A DNA stretch of 57,563 nucleotides, taken from positions 1 through 57,563 of IMG/VR virus record IMGVR_UViG_3300028598_000002; one strand, 5' to 3'. Shown here piece by piece: positions 8,946 to 21,400 of the stretch. Every line of letters starts with the position of its first letter. Position 1 is the first letter of the stretch. The translations under genes and the position numbers were made by a program. This DNA comes from a virus. Under the pieces are notes generated by a model. It saw only the letters and a list, made by a program, of their open reading frames with translations. It made no database searches and was not told the origin of the DNA.

Positions 8946-9523
8946 TCATACTTGACTTCATACGGAGGTGAAGCAATCGTAAACGCACCTGACCGGCCAT
9001 CTTTAGTAACCCGCTCAACGCACTCAATTAAACTGGTGCATTGCCTTGGACCAGTCTCGTCATCATTCATCAGTGTATCGCCATCTGGGCCGACAATCGT
9101 AAAGTACCCTTTTCTTGTAATCTCCAACTCATTCCCCCTCACCGGTATTGGTGGTGGCTCTATTGGTGGTGGCTCGTTACCTTCGATGTGGCCGTTGCCA
9201 TCACCATCGGTATCAACGAGTGTGAAAAATACTTCCTGCGAATCAGCGCTATCAACACCAGCCTCATTGAAAGCCCGCATCTTGCACTTCCAGTCTCCCG
9301 GTCCCGCCCACGCCTTAACATACTGGGTATCGGTCGCAGGCAGGATTGCAGGATTGCCGTAGTCGTTTCCTGCATACAGGCACCAGAGCTTGTATCCAGC
9401 GAGGTCAGTTAATGGTGAGCCATCAGTATTTTCAGTCGGTGGTACCCATGTCACCGTGTAGCCAGCCAGTGCTGAACTACTAATTACTAACCCGATTAGT
9501 AGTAAATTAGTAATTGTCTTCAT
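8942..9523 (-). CDS. Exported fibronectin type III-like protein
   Basis: The product is 193 aa. Residues 1-20 form a signal peptide ([20 protein letters not shown]). A domain with the FN3 pattern follows: T-V-T-W-x-P-P-T-E-N near the start, A-G-Y-K-L-W in the middle, then W-K-C-K-M-R-A-F-N. A Pro-rich hinge (PPPIEPPPIP) leads to a second short Asp/Gly-rich domain with two Cys. The protein should be secreted to the periplasm or surface of the infected cell. Phage FN3 domains are usually on virions; a signal peptide makes this one different. Possible roles are envelope modification or exclusion of other phages. Confidence 0.65.
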   Translation of the reverse strand: MKTITNLLLIGLVISSSALAGYTVTWVPPTENTDGSPLTDLAGYKLWCLYAGNDYGNPAILPATDTQYVKAWAGPGDWKCKMRAFNEAGVDSADSQEVFFTLVDTDGDGNGHIEGNEPPPIEPPPIPVRGNELEITRKGYFTIVGPDGDTLMNDDETGPRQCTSLIECVERVTKDGRSGAFTIASPPYEVKYE

Positions 9524-9759
9524 AGCTTCTCATTCAAAAAGGCCCAAGTAGCAGCGAGAGCAGCGACAACACCACCAGTCCAGAGAATAAGGTGACCAAT
9601 AATATGCCCACTACGCGAGAGCGCAGCGATGTCTTTCCAGTTGATTTCGAAAACTGGTTCCAGTCTTTCTTCAAGCCGGTCAAGTCGCTTGAGGATATGG
9701 GCATGAGTAACTTCCACATCCGCTCCCGCTTGTAAAGGTGTAATATCATCATCGTTCAC
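9520..9759 (-). CDS. Small one-TM protein, possible second holin or lysis accessory
   Basis: The product is 79 aa with a charged N-terminal coiled coil ([18 protein letters not shown]) and one C-terminal membrane segment (about 53-75). The GTG start overlaps the TGA of the 50-aa gene (GTGA). The N-out coiled coil plus one membrane helix resembles small membrane proteins in phage lysis cassettes. Next to the two-TM holin-like gene it may be an accessory or antiholin; the role is inferred. Confidence 0.6.
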   Translation of the reverse strand: MNDDDITPLQAGADVEVTHAHILKRLDRLEERLEPVFEINWKDIAALSRSGHIIGHLILWTGGVVAALAATWAFLNEKL

Positions 9760-9908
9760 GTATGTTTCTTCGCCCCCGTAGTTCTCCTCTTGGTGTAGGG
9801 GTTGTGGTTAATGAACTTCTTCGCTACCTTCTTAGGTATCCCAATAGTTGACTTGCCCTTCGCCGCGGCATACATAGCTCGTCTCTGTGCTTCGCTTTTA
9901 AATGGCAT
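9756..9908 (-). CDS. 50-aa basic phage protein ([15 protein letters not shown] type)
   Basis: A short frame from ATG 9908 to TGA 9756 encodes 50 residues starting [18 protein letters not shown] and continuing with many Lys. Small proteins beginning M-P-x-K-S-x-A-Q-R-R-x-M are common in phage genomes; their function is not known to me. The frame fits exactly between the holin-like gene and the one-TM gene with GTGA coupling, which supports it. Confidence 0.65.
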   Translation of the reverse strand: MPFKSEAQRRAMYAAAKGKSTIGIPKKVAKKFINHNPYTKRRTTGAKKHT

Positions 9909-9910
9909 CG

Positions 9911-10483
9911 TTACTTCCTATTCACCAACCCTGAGACTAAGGCAGCAAGACCAGAAGGCTGTGGGTTACCACCAGCAGCTTCGAGCTTCTGCTTATGCTC
10001 TTGTTTGAGTACACCAAAATAAGCCTGAAGCAACACTACGAGAGGGCCAATCGCTGCCAGCAGGAAAGGCCAACCGTCCGTGATGGTCTTGACCATATCC
10101 GTGTCAGCTTTATATATGCCGTATGACCAGAGACATACAGTCACCACAATGGTGAAAGCAATGACATGGAATGAGTGCTTCGCTATGTACGGTCTCGTGG
10201 TATGAGGATTTTTAGCATCAGACTCCAGCATTGTGCGAACCGTCTGATTAGATTCTTTGATCTGGGTAAGCTCGACATCGAACTCCTTTTCCATAAGTTG
10301 TGCTCGACTCTCAGCAGGTAGGCTATCAACCGCTGCCTGCATCTGAGTACCCGTTGCATTAGCTGGAAGTTTTTTATCATCAGGTAAGAACTCATTAACT
10401 GCACCGATTAATAACCCGGCACCGGGGACGGTGGCGCTGATCAATCCCGTACCAACTGTTTTAACTATATCCCAGAGCTTCAT
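9911..10483 (-). CDS. Holin-like protein (3TM gene-transfer-type holin)
   Basis: The product is 190 aa with one amphipathic/hydrophobic N-terminal segment (about 5-30), a charged middle and two clear C-terminal membrane helices (about 103-122 and 135-158). The sequence N-P-H-T-T-R-P-Y before the first C-terminal helix is typical of the three-TM holins associated with DNA-release and phage lysis. It directly follows the endolysin gene, overlapping it by 4 nt, which supports a lysis function: pores in the inner membrane release or trigger the endolysin. Confidence 0.75.
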   Translation of the reverse strand: MKLWDIVKTVGTGLISATVPGAGLLIGAVNEFLPDDKKLPANATGTQMQAAVDSLPAESRAQLMEKEFDVELTQIKESNQTVRTMLESDAKNPHTTRPYIAKHSFHVIAFTIVVTVCLWSYGIYKADTDMVKTITDGWPFLLAAIGPLVVLLQAYFGVLKQEHKQKLEAAGGNPQPSGLAALVSGLVNRK

Positions 10484-11007
10484 TTCTTCTCTCCGATAGT
10501 AAACTTTTGCATTCGGTTGCCTTTAGCTTTCCATGAGACATGCACCCATCCAGAATCAGGAACACCCTTTACAGGGTACTCACGTATGAGCTGATCATAT
10601 TCACAATTATCAGCAATCCAATCAAACAGATCATCGTTAGTAATACTAGCGACTTCAATATCAGCCGCCGCTCCTTCGGGGTGGCTTTTGCGTGCAAAGT
10701 ACTTATCCCACGAAGTACGGTACGTAGGATTGAGTCCGTTCTCCTCGCACCAGTTAATGAACGCTTTCTTGGTGATGACCTTTTCAAGCGGTTCTCCTCG
10801 GAACCACGAATTAACCTTGGTTGATCCGTGTGTGTCCCGAATAGGCTGCAAGATGTTCAGGGTCAGACCCTGAGCATTTTCCTGCACTTCCTCATCGTCG
10901 CTTTCATTATCGATCTCCAGCCTACTGGCAGTTTCGCTTTTCCATACCTCGTACCATTTAAAATTTAAACAGTCAGGATGGACTTGTGCTAGTGGATTAG
11001 GTCTCAT
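10480..11007 (-). CDS. Endolysin, M15-type peptidase
   Basis: The product is 175 aa and carries the zinc-peptidase signature of M15 (Peptidase_M15_3-like) enzymes: S-H-P-E-G-A-A-A-D at 108-116 (His109 and Asp116 as metal ligands) and G-W-V-H-V-S-W at 153-159 (His156 as the third ligand). Enzymes of this group cut peptide cross-bridges or stem peptides of peptidoglycan. The gene lies directly upstream of the holin in the late operon. No signal peptide is seen, so release through the holin is expected. Confidence 0.85.
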   Translation of the reverse strand: MRPNPLAQVHPDCLNFKWYEVWKSETASRLEIDNESDDEEVQENAQGLTLNILQPIRDTHGSTKVNSWFRGEPLEKVITKKAFINWCEENGLNPTYRTSWDKYFARKSHPEGAAADIEVASITNDDLFDWIADNCEYDQLIREYPVKGVPDSGWVHVSWKAKGNRMQKFTIGEKK

Positions 11008-11522
11008 TACGTATCCGCGTTACCTGCATTAATGTCGTCAGTGTAGTCAGTAATTGCTTCTGCTCTGGTACGGGTATTCGTTGCCAGATAATTAGCTGGC
11101 AGAGTGTTCAAACGGTTAGCGGCATTGCCACCAGTTGACTGCACCGTTTCCAGCGCACTCTGAATCTGGAGAATCCGAGTGATGATGTAGTTATCCCTCT
11201 TATTGAACAGCTCAACTATCTCGCGAAACTGGATTCCTTCTAAGCCAGCATTAGAAGCATCAGCGGGGACAGTCGTGGCATCAATAGCATCTTGTTGGTT
11301 ATTCGTAGTTTGAGCTGCCTCAATTGCAGCGTTAACTACAGCCTTTTCTACTGGTGTCATTTCAGTAACAACATCCCCAGCGATGTTCCAGTAGATCGAG
11401 TTCGGTTCCTGCGGCAATACGCCAGACAAATCTGGATTGATAATCCAATCCAGCGGATCGAAGGCAGGCGTATTTACGCTCTGCAAATACTGCTTCGTTG
11501 TCCTATTCAGTACGTCAGCCAT
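11007..11522 (-). CDS. Fibre-associated accessory protein
   Basis: The product is 171 aa and unrecognised. It has a mixed N-terminal region with PxxWIINP-type turns and a helical middle (about 60-140). It sits between the lectin-like gene and the endolysin, coupled to both by stop/start overlaps, so it is probably a fibre chaperone or a short fibre subunit. This is inferred from position. Confidence 0.55.
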   Translation of the reverse strand: MADVLNRTTKQYLQSVNTPAFDPLDWIINPDLSGVLPQEPNSIYWNIAGDVVTEMTPVEKAVVNAAIEAAQTTNNQQDAIDATTVPADASNAGLEGIQFREIVELFNKRDNYIITRILQIQSALETVQSTGGNAANRLNTLPANYLATNTRTRAEAITDYTDDINAGNADT

Positions 11523-12166
11523 TAAACATTTCTCCTGTATCTGAGTCCCGCATCATAATTGTGTGTCGGCGTACCAGTGATGCTTGAGGCATGAAGTGCT
11601 TGAACCTGTTCATACAGGGTCGCCACTGTTTGACCTTCCACGCCACCATTCATATGGTAGAGCAAGCTATCAGCGACAATGCCATCCGTTCCCCTACAGG
11701 CAAACAGTGTTTGAATCTCGCCAGCCGATAGCGCTCGATCAAATACCCGAAAGTTTGCAACAACACCATTCCACCCCTGTCCAGCACCGCCGGGGGACAC
11801 GCCAATGTTATTAAGGCCATTCTGTGCTCCCGAAAAACTAGCTGATAGATTAGAACTAACCTGTACTCCATCGACATAACCAAATCGATCACCATTAGTT
11901 ACATCCTGCACGAACACAACATGAGTAAACTGACCAATCGGATTAAGTGTCACCGTGATTAGTGTGCCTGATTGTAGATGGTCACTCGTCAGTACCAGTG
12001 AGCCACTCGAAGATCGAGACTCCCACCCACCAGTATTACCACCCGGTCGCCGGTTACCGCTAGTGCTGTCCACACGCAGGGTCATTTCAACTGTATGATC
12101 TGAACTGGCACGGTTGTAGTTGGCTATCGTAGTAGCCCACTCACTGCCATTCATTGCCATACCCAT
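11522..12166 (-). CDS. LamG / concanavalin A-like lectin-domain virion protein
   Basis: The product is 214 aa. It has the pattern of Laminin-G_3/concanavalin A-like domains: a central W/G-rich sandwich with FTHVVFVQD and GYVDGVQV, then FRVFDRALSAGEIQTLF, the usual closing strand and helix. Such domains bind carbohydrates. It follows the 1099-aa fibre gene and is probably a receptor-binding or decoration protein for surface sugars. The first ATG at 12166 overlaps the preceding stop; other Met codons lie at positions 3 and 5. Confidence 0.75.
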   Translation of the reverse strand: MGMAMNGSEWATTIANYNRASSDHTVEMTLRVDSTSGNRRPGGNTGGWESRSSSGSLVLTSDHLQSGTLITVTLNPIGQFTHVVFVQDVTNGDRFGYVDGVQVSSNLSASFSGAQNGLNNIGVSPGGAGQGWNGVVANFRVFDRALSAGEIQTLFACRGTDGIVADSLLYHMNGGVEGQTVATLYEQVQALHASSITGTPTHNYDAGLRYRRNV

Positions 12167-15100
12167 TATCTGAACTCGATTGTTACCGATAGCAGAGCCA
12201 GATCACCTACCAGTGTGTCACCACCAGCATTGGCATCCCGGCTCAGTTGCATTTGATAAATCTCACCCGCGGTCAGCCCCCAAGAGGCCAAAGTGCCGGG
12301 GCTGAAAGTTTCGGTATAAACAAAATTCTCATTTGCCGGTAAGTTAATATCGGACAGTGCATTAGTAGACCATGCTGCTACCGCGGTACCATCACCAATC
12401 GCCCGTTTATGTAATACCATCACAGCGTTTTGTAAGGTGACACCACTCTCGCGCCTTGCATGGGTCACTACGCGCATAAACTTCGCTTGCTCCGGTACCT
12501 TGACGATAAAGCCGATAGCCTCGTCAGTGCCATCGTCGAAGAGCCTGACCGTCAATGCGTCATTGTTCGAGTCAGCCGAAGCAGGTGCGCCGACATTGAC
12601 GTTCCAGTTACCACCAACCGTGTACTCAACCTGATCCGCAAAGAAGTCATAAATCTTGAGTGGGATCGCCTCACCTGCATAGCGCATCACGCCTTCTTGG
12701 GTATTAATATCCTCACGACCTGCAACCGCGGTGAATTGGTTATCAACACCGTAGGCAATACCGTTATCGATAATTGTCTGCGCGTAGGTTTTACCCTGAA
12801 TCATCTGGCCGATGTCAGCATGAACTTCGAGGATAGTGAGCGAGTCATCCTGATCTGCGATATGTAGAGATATATCACCATCGACCTCGCCCGCCATGAT
12901 CCGCACACCGTTACCGGTTGCCCTGCCTTGTACTGTAAGCGGGTAGGTGTTATCAGGAGTGATGCCTGTGCCAGCCTGAAAGTCAAGCTGCAAGAATCCA
13001 GTGGCTTCATCAGCATCAAACAGGATACGCGGCACCTCGCTGGCAGAGCCATCGAGCATACGCAAGATACCTTGATTACTGCCGCCCGTATTCAGCTCCA
13101 TACAGCCATTGCTGGTACCACCAATGAAACGGAATATCTCGCCGCTTACAGTGGTGTTTGTGATGAACAAGACAGGACCAGCAACACCTGCCTCAATGGT
13201 GACTACGCCTGAATCATCGTAGGTGAATACTCCAGCAGTCTCGCCTTGAATCAGCGTACCGGTCGCACCGTCGAATCGGACAACCTGATTATCGGTTGAG
13301 GAGCCGGGGCCGACTACATCACCACCACCAGCAATCGAAGCCCACGTACCGTCACCTCTCCAGTAGGTCGAAGCACTGGCACCTGTGCCGCCATTCAGAT
13401 TACCTACCGGGAGATCCCCGGTGATGTCTGTTGCGAGGTCAATTGGGTCTACCTGAATATCTTGACCAACAAGCGTCAGGTAAGTACCTGTGCCTGACAG
13501 GGTGACAGGAGTACTGTTATCTGTTCCCGCCACATCAACATTAAGAGTAGTTCGTGCTGTGGCAGCGTCAACATCATCAACTAAACTCGCACCGAAAGTT
13601 GAAATCGTAGTGTTAGCAGGGAGGCTGAAAGTATCCAGATCAGCATCGAGGCTTGGGATATCTGACAGGGTTATCGGGTCAACCTGTATGTCCTGCCCGA
13701 CAAGTGTTAGATAGGTCCCGGTTCCTGACAGGGTGACAGGAACACTGTTATCGGTACCTGCTGGATCAACACCCAAGGTAGTCCGTGCTGTAGCAGCATC
13801 AGCATCATCTACCAGTGTCGCACCGAAAGCAGATATCGTGGTACTGGCTGGTAAACTGAACGTCTCCAGATTCGTATTAAGCGCACCGACATCCAAGCCA
13901 TCCACTGTTCCCGGGGTTGCGATATTGCCTGAATCATCAATCGTAACAAGGCTATCTTGGATCAGCTTACCGGTCGCAGTATCGTATCTGGCGATTGCTT
14001 CATCGGTCGCACCGGCTGGCCCAACGACATCACCGCCCGCAGGGACAAGATCCAAAATATCCTGAATGGTGAAACGCAGGTTTGAGGCAGTGCCATCATC
14101 AACCGCAACCTCATCAGTCGCATCGAGCGTAACACCGGCAGCGAGATTGCTGATGTCCAGTGACCAGTCAACCTGATCCACGCCGGGGGTGCCTGAGTTA
14201 GTTGCATCGACACTAATACCACCATTGTTAACCAGACCTTTGAACAGGACTTGCTCAAACGTGCTTGATGCCAGCGTAGTACCTGTATCACCTTGAATAG
14301 CACCATAGGCATTGAGGGTTGCATTAATGTCAGTGAGTTCTATAGGGTCAACTTGGATGTCCTGCCCGACAAGCGTGAGGTAAGTGCCTGTTCCTGAGAG
14401 CGTGACAGGAGTACTGTTATCTGTCCCTGCTACGTCAACATTAAGGGTGCCCCTTGCTGTAGCGGCATCAGCATCATCTATCAGTGTCGCACCGAAAGCG
14501 CTAATCGTAGTGCTAGCCGGTAAGCTGAACGTCTCCAGATCAGTATCGAGAGCACCAACATCTAAGCCATCTACGGTACCCGGCGTGCTGATATTTCCTG
14601 ATCCATCTACCGTAACCAGAGAATCCTGAATCAGCTTACCGCTGACACCATCGTACAGGGCGATTGCCGTATCAGTCGCACTCGCAGGGCCGACAACATC
14701 ACCGGTACCAACCGCATCAACCGTAAGCAGGAATAGGCAAGAGCAGTCTTGATTGTTCTGGTAGAGCGTATCTGAGTTGACGACCGTAACAGGAACTGTC
14801 CACCAGCCACCGTTGTCAGTGGGTGCGCCAGACACTTGGAACAGAGCAGCCCTCGTTGCATCATTAGCCTGCTGAACATAAATCCTATTACCAGTCTGCA
14901 AGAAGCCCAGCAAGGTGCTCGCATCGAAGTTCTGATTGGTCGTATCGTTGAAGTAAAGCGCAGTGATACTCGCCATCGTGGCGTTATTCGCGGAGAATCT
15001 TTTATTGCCGGGATCAGCCGCGGCAGTCGCCGTATTAAAATTCCACGAACCACTGACAGTTCCGCCACCACTGGTAACGGTAACAACACCATTTTCATCG

Positions 15101-15465
15101 ATAGTGGCATCGCCAGACATAGTGACATTGACAAACCCGGGCTCAGGGGTTGCCGCTGAATCGTAAACATATATCTGCCCATTAATCGGAGTACCGACAA
15201 TCTCAAATGGGGGTGCCGGGGTTGTAACTGTACCGAGGTGAGCTGCAACAACGGCATCAAGAGCTGTCTGCTCTGGGCCAGTCAGTGCTGGTTCGAAGGT
15301 AAAAGTAACCCCAGTTGGAGCACCGGCAGGTGTCTTTTCACTATATTCCAGCTTGGTAGCGAGGCCGGGATCAGCATCGCGAGTTTCCATTTCCAGCGAA
15401 AACAAGTCAGCATCAGTGCCACCTTGGGCTACGAACGCGGAAAATAGATAAAATTCTGTAGCCAT
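12166..15465 (-). CDS. Large repeat-containing tail fibre (1099 aa)
   Basis: The product is 1099 aa, rich in Thr, Gly, Asp, Val and Ala. An N-terminal region of about 130 aa precedes repeats of about 85-115 residues with the core [22 protein letters not shown] and a following G-D-V-V-G-P-(A/G)-x-(A/S)-T-D segment. At least three copies occur here and another in the 2359-aa fibre, so the two genes share modules. The LNGGTGAS-x-x-x-W-R-G-D-G-T-W motif is also shared. The C-terminus is a non-repeated beta domain. It is probably a trimeric host-binding fibre; the repeats give room for recombination and length change. Confidence 0.85.
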   Translation of the reverse strand: MATEFYLFSAFVAQGGTDADLFSLEMETRDADPGLATKLEYSEKTPAGAPTGVTFTFEPALTGPEQTALDAVVAAHLGTVTTPAPPFEIVGTPINGQIYVYDSAATPEPGFVNVTMSGDATIDENGVVTVTSGGGTVSGSWNFNTATAAADPGNKRFSANNATMASITALYFNDTTNQNFDASTLLGFLQTGNRIYVQQANDATRAALFQVSGAPTDNGGWWTVPVTVVNSDTLYQNNQDCSCLFLLTVDAVGTGDVVGPASATDTAIALYDGVSGKLIQDSLVTVDGSGNISTPGTVDGLDVGALDTDLETFSLPASTTISAFGATLIDDADAATARGTLNVDVAGTDNSTPVTLSGTGTYLTLVGQDIQVDPIELTDINATLNAYGAIQGDTGTTLASSTFEQVLFKGLVNNGGISVDATNSGTPGVDQVDWSLDISNLAAGVTLDATDEVAVDDGTASNLRFTIQDILDLVPAGGDVVGPAGATDEAIARYDTATGKLIQDSLVTIDDSGNIATPGTVDGLDVGALNTNLETFSLPASTTISAFGATLVDDADAATARTTLGVDPAGTDNSVPVTLSGTGTYLTLVGQDIQVDPITLSDIPSLDADLDTFSLPANTTISTFGASLVDDVDAATARTTLNVDVAGTDNSTPVTLSGTGTYLTLVGQDIQVDPIDLATDITGDLPVGNLNGGTGASASTYWRGDGTWASIAGGGDVVGPGSSTDNQVVRFDGATGTLIQGETAGVFTYDDSGVVTIEAGVAGPVLFITNTTVSGEIFRFIGGTSNGCMELNTGGSNQGILRMLDGSASEVPRILFDADEATGFLQLDFQAGTGITPDNTYPLTVQGRATGNGVRIMAGEVDGDISLHIADQDDSLTILEVHADIGQMIQGKTYAQTIIDNGIAYGVDNQFTAVAGREDINTQEGVMRYAGEAIPLKIYDFFADQVEYTVGGNWNVNVGAPASADSNNDALTVRLFDDGTDEAIGFIVKVPEQAKFMRVVTHARRESGVTLQNAVMVLHKRAIGDGTAVAAWSTNALSDINLPANENFVYTETFSPGTLASWGLTAGEIYQMQLSRDANAGGDTLVGDLALLSVTIEFR
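13437..13680 (-). repeat. Fibre repeat, copy A
   Basis: This is one of four related DNA blocks encoding the [15 protein letters not shown] unit. It lies in the 1099-aa fibre gene and is closely similar at the DNA level to copies B and C, including the stretch encoding the TISxFGA(S/T)L(V/I)DD(V/A)DAATAR core. Confidence 0.8.
13681..14030 (-). repeat. Fibre repeat, copy B
   Basis: The second copy in the 1099-aa fibre gene. It adjoins copy A and includes the downstream [13 protein letters not shown] and [13 protein letters not shown] segments. It is closer to the copy in the 2359-aa gene over the GATDEA part than copy C is, which suggests exchange between genes. Confidence 0.8.
14340..14700 (-). 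repeat. Fibre repeat, copy C
   Basis: The third copy in the 1099-aa fibre gene, separated from copy B by about 300 bp of unrelated sequence. It carries the [16 protein letters not shown] variant that is also present in the copy inside the 2359-aa fibre. Confidence 0.8.
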
Positions 15466-18400
15466 TAAGTGAGCCTCCTGACTTCGAGCCGCCTACGTCG
15501 AACCTCACCAGTTGTGCCAGTCAGTGGGAAAAAATCAATCGTTAGGGAATGAGCGCCAGCCGTAAGGTTGACCTCGCGCATACCTGAAACAGGTGCTTCG
15601 ACGGTCACACCAATTGGAATTGCAATATCGTTAAATGCCTGATCAGCTGCGTCGAGTTGTACTCGGGTTCGGGTAATCGAATTAACCGTATCATTCTTAG
15701 TCTCGAAGTACCACTTGATTAGATAATCGCCCGCTGCCGGGGTAGTGAAATTCAGTGTCAGCGCATTAACAAATGCCGCCGCGGTCGTAGTAGTTGACCC
15801 TTCCGTTTCCGCATAGTCGGAGTATTCTAAAATACTGGTACCAACGGGTGTCCAGACAACCCCATCATTCTGATACAGAGAATCGAGGTCGGTATCGTAG
15901 ACGACCAAACCCTCAACATCAGTCAGGCCGGTACGCTGTGCCGTAGTCAGCCTTGGGAATAAGATACCACCGTTCGTTCCTTGGAAGTCAGCGATTGCAG
16001 TATCGGCGGTGTCACTGAGTACCAGTTTCGTAGCATCGGCAGCTCTGAGAACTAGGTCACCAAGATGAGCAATAACGCGCAACTCATTAGCGGAATCGAC
16101 ATAGATTATTTCAGCTACCTCTACCGCAGCCTGATCCATGATGAGTGTAGGATTACCAGTTGCACTCGCAGAAATCGAGACTTCTGGCGATGAGACTGTA
16201 CCATCACCAACAGTTAAGTGATGATTTGCGCCACCCCAATCAAGAGCAGGATCGGCACCAAATGCACCAGCACTGTTAAACTGGATCTGACCATCTATGC
16301 CAGCAGGAGTACCAGCAGGAGCAGAATAGTTACCAGTTTCATCAAGGTAGTTAGTAGCCGCACCAGCATTGCTGAGGGTTACACCATTGACGGAAGTTCC
16401 TGTAATCGCTGCATCAAGATTGACAATCGGGTTAACAGGGTCAGTCGCATCAACACTGATGTTGGTACCACCAACTACAGAGTCAACTTGCCCACTACCA
16501 ACGGGTGTCGCCCACGTACCATCGCCGCGCCAGAACGTAGTGGCACTCGCGCCAGTTCCACCGTTGAGATTAGCTACCGGTAAATCGCCAGTGATATCAG
16601 TAGTCAGGTCAATCGGATCTACTTGAATATCCTGCCCAACGAGGGTCAGATAAGTCCCTGTTCCTGAGAGCGTGACATTAGTGCTGTTATCCGTCCCTGC
16701 AACATCGACGTTAAGGGTACCCCTTGCTGTTGCGGCATCAGCATCATCGATTAGTGTGGCACCGAAAGCTGAAATCGTAGTACTGGCTGGTAAGCTGAAC
16801 GTCTCCAGATCAGTATCCAGTGCACCGACATCCAAACCATCTATGGTGCCCGGGGTTGCGATGTTGCCTGAGTCGTCAATTGTGACAAGGCTATCCTGAA
16901 TCAGCTTACCAGTTGCGGTGTCATATCTAGCAACCGCTTCATCAGTCGCACCTGCGGGGCCAACTACATCACCGCCAGCGGGAACAGCTTCAAGTGAGAT
17001 CAGACCGGTACCGAAGTCATACGTCAGAACAAAGTTATCTTGTCCAACTCCGACAGTTTGATCTGCATCAAATTGAAAATTACCGAGATTAATATCTTGA
17101 GCGTTAAGGTTTATTGTGCCCGTACTTTGAGCATTGAGAGTCAAGACATTGAGATTGGTATTCCCCAGAACCAGAGAGCTGACTGTCGTACCAGCGGCAC
17201 GCTCAGCAACTAAAAGATCGTCAAAGGAATTATAGGCATCATTAGCTGAGCGAAGTTTGAACTCAATGCCATTAAGATTGAATTCCCAGTTTTTCTCGTC
17301 AAGAGGTCGGCTGGTATCCTCGAAGCGCAGACTCTGGGAGGCACCAGCATTAGTTAATACTAGGTCACCAGCGGTAATGGTTGCCACTGATCCGTCATAT
17401 GTGAAATTAGCACTGCCTTCTATATCGTTTGCAGTTGCAGCACCTACAGCAATTTGGTTATCAGTTATCGAGCCACCAATAAACGTTCCTGCTGGAGCAT
17501 TGAGAATGGTTTCAGCACCCAGTTCATCAACAAACACAAGTTCCTGCGGATCGGTATCTCGGACGTATAACTGACCAAACAAAAGCTCGTCATCAAAACC
17601 GTCAATTGACTGCTGACGAAAACGCACCCCGCGCTCGAATGTAGTTCCCTCGCGGTTAAGGGTTTGCTGCACGACATTATCAGCTAATAGCTGTAACAGG
17701 CTGGTCGTATCACTGCCTGCTACCTTGGCACCGACTTGCAAAATATCGTTCGTCGGAAAGAACTGGATTCCCGCCATTTGGATGCCAGCATGGTAAAAGA
17801 AGATAGAGCCGACACCGAGATTACCCGCTACCTGATCGAGTATTATCTGCGGATTCCGCGCTGCCGTGGCATCAACCGTTAACGTCCGGTCAAATCCAGA
17901 TTCGGTATATGTCAATTCCGGCCCTGCGCCGAATGAACCAGAGTCGTTATATTGGATTTGGGTATCTGCACCAGCAGGGGCACCACCACCGGTATCAGTC
18001 AGGTCAAATTCGACGCCTGACTCAGTAGTAAATTTAATGTGCTCGTCAGCTGAATCTACCCAGAGTTGACCATAGGTAGGTCTATCAGCAATCGAAGCAG
18101 CTCGCTCCAAAATGAAGATCGGCTGATTAAGCTCAATGGCACCGGTCTCCAGCGCCATGACTTTCGTGCCGTTGGGGATATCAAATTCAAGCTGACCAGC
18201 AGTGTCATCCCATCTTGCTATTGCGCTCTCAACACCAGCGGTACGCCACGTGTGCTTACCGATACCACCTACCGGTGCGCTGACTGAAATCTCTGGTTGT
18301 GACAACCCAGCATCGCCTACAACGAACTGGTCAATGGTAGGGTTAAATGTTAATGCTGGGTTAGCATCAAAAGCACCGAGAGTGTTGTACTGGATCTGGT

Positions 18401-21400
18401 TTGATGAACCAGCAGCAGCACCACCAGCAGCTGCTTCAAGCGATATCAGACCAGTGCCAAAGTCATAGGTTAATACGAAATTGTCCTGACCGGCACCGAC
18501 AGTCTGATCAGCATCGAAAGCGAAATTGCCCAGATTAACAAGGTCGGTATTTAGCGTTATGAAGTTTTGCGCTACCCACTCGATATCGTCTACCTGTATA
18601 CCGACACCGGTACCGCTGCGCTGAACCTTTTCGTAGTAAATATTAATGAGCTGGTCGTCGGTCGAGATTTGTCGCTCTTGCCAGCTTCCAGTAACATGCG
18701 TTCTGAATACTTTCTGATCCAGAGGACGCCCAGTTTCCGACAAGACAATCGTAGGCTGAGTACCAGCCATGAACAGCTTAGCAGTGCCAGACTCGAAGGT
18801 AAGATCAGCACTACCCTCGATGTCGTTAGCAGTTGCCGCACCAACAGCCAGTTGATTGTCAGCAATCGAACCACCGATACCACCGCCACCAGTAGCAGCT
18901 TCAAGTGAAATTAATCCAGTACCCTGATCGTAGGTCAGTACAAAATTATCCTGACCCGCACCGATAGTCTGGTCGGCGTCGAACGCCATGGTCCCCAAAG
19001 TAGCAACGCGGGTGCTGAAATTACCACCGATTAAAGGCGTATCAGTTGCCGACTGATCGATATACAACCGATTAGAAAGGTTAAATGTTGCGGGGCCTGC
19101 AAGTGGGCCAATTGCAACATTGTTATCACCTGATGCCCCGAAGTTACCACTGAAATAACCAACGGCTACATTTCGTTCACCACCTTGGGTCAGCGCCAGA
19201 TAACCAATACCGGTGTTCTCATCGCCAAGCACACTGGTAGAACCTGATGATCCACCGACGAAAGTGTTATTGTCATTGTTGCTTAAAGACGAGCCAGCTG
19301 AATTACCGATACCGATGTTACGGTCACCGTTATTCATCCCGCTCAAAGCACCGGAGCCGACACCGGTATTGAGGGACGCACCCGACATGGTAACTGCGCC
19401 AACATTGTTACCGACAAAGGTATTGTTCTGCGCCGTTCCAAGGTTCGGCGAATTCATAGTATTGTGGCCGACAACAACATTGCCACCGACTGATAGTATG
19501 CCGCCGCCAGAATCGTTTAATGAATTATTACCTATGGCAATATTGAGGTCTGACGTAAGTAGTGCTGTACCTGCGTTTTCACCCAGTAGGATATTGTCTG
19601 AACCGGTAGTTAAACTCGCTCCCGCTCCATCCATTGCAACATAGTTATGAGTACCAGTACCAGCAAATAAGGAAGCACCGTATAAGTTATTATTCGCATC
19701 TTCTGTGAATACCCCACTACCGCCAGCTAACCCAAGTTGGAAATCTGTACCGGCATCGTCGGTGAACCATAATGTATTTGGTGTTCCATCCAATACCCAT
19801 AGTTGGCCGTACCCACCTACGTCAATATCAGCAGCTGCTTTCTCTTCCATGTAAATTGACGCGCCGTTTGCCATTATTAACGCGCCAGCTGCTGTACCAA
19901 AGGACCCAGTATTACCTTCAACTATAACGGGAGTATTAAAATCATCGAGGAATTCAACTGCTCCCTCATCAGCTTTCAGGGTGAGAATACTGCCTTCAAG
20001 TCCCGCGGCATCCCTACCATAAATACGAATTTCACCACCCCAAACTTCACTTCTAATCTGAAGCTCGTTATCGATATCGAAACCAATTCTTGCATAGCGA
20101 TTAGCATCGAGTGATTCAATATTGAACCACGCCTCAATTGGGTCAGCAGCTGTTGGATCTCCGATACCACCGGAGCGTAAATTAATCTCCCCCTGTAAAG
20201 CCTCGAAGAAAATATCGCCAGCATTATCAAGCAGGAGTTGATCCGTCTGCCATTCCATGGAGCTGGTGCCATCACCAACGCTAAAAATCCCAGTAGCATC
20301 ATCATAGGTAAAATTAGCATTGGCACCGAAAGCAGAGCCGCCATCGTTAAAAATAACCTGTGTATCAGCGCCGGGTGGAGGTGCTGCAAGGTTCGGTACG
20401 ACTGTCCAGTTACCAGCAAAAGTGGTCGTACTGGGGGTATCGACTAAAGCAATTAGTAGATCACCGACAATGAAAGCCTGTCCGTCTACCGTCCCTGCGA
20501 CCGAACAGTTGAACCAGTCTCCCTGACTACTGGTTACAGGGAAGGTACCAATTGAAGCGTCAAACGTGCCTTGGTACTCGCCAAACTGAGCAGCGGAGGG
20601 GACAGAATAACTCCCTGTCTCATCAAGATAGCTAGTCGCCGCACCGGCAGTGCTGAGAGTTACCCCGTTGACGGAGGTACCCGTGATCGCAGCATCGAGA
20701 TTGACAATCGGATTAATAGGATCAGTAGCATCAACATTGATATTTGTGCCACCGATTACAGTATTTACTTGTCCTCCACCACCGCCACCGGTCCCCATGT
20801 AAGCAATGACGTACATGGTGTAGACGTTACGTGGGCGGGTTTCGTTACCGCCTGTAAAAGCAGTGTTACGGCCCTGCGCGGTGCTACGTTGGTCTGGAGC
20901 ACCACCGTTATCAGTAAATCCGCCAATATTTTGTTGTGCCGTAAAACTATGTCGATGTGATTCAAGTTGATCAGCCTGCTTGGTACCAACATTATCACCA
21001 GTAGTTCCATCACCCCGGTCAGTACGCGAGCCAGAATCAGGATCGTTGCCTGCTCCATTATCCCAGCCACGCAGGAATTCACCCCTGTAGTCAGGCAAGT
21101 TAAAGGTCGCACCAGCGCCACCATAGGTGTAACCAATGACAGCGAACAGGGCGGCATAAACTGTGGTATCTACGCCTGAACCATCACACTCAAGAAAGCC
21201 GGTTGGTGGGGTATCAGTGGTCCAAGGAATAACACCACCAATTGGAAGGCTACCGCCCCCACCACCGCCAAGGTCACTAATCGTCAAGACGCGCTCGAAA
21301 CCTGCGCCAGTAGAAAGATTGTTAACTTCCAAACCGCCAGCGGTATCCGCCAGCGTTCGCGCTACTTGAGTCTTAGCAGGGCCGGTATTATTGTAGAAAA

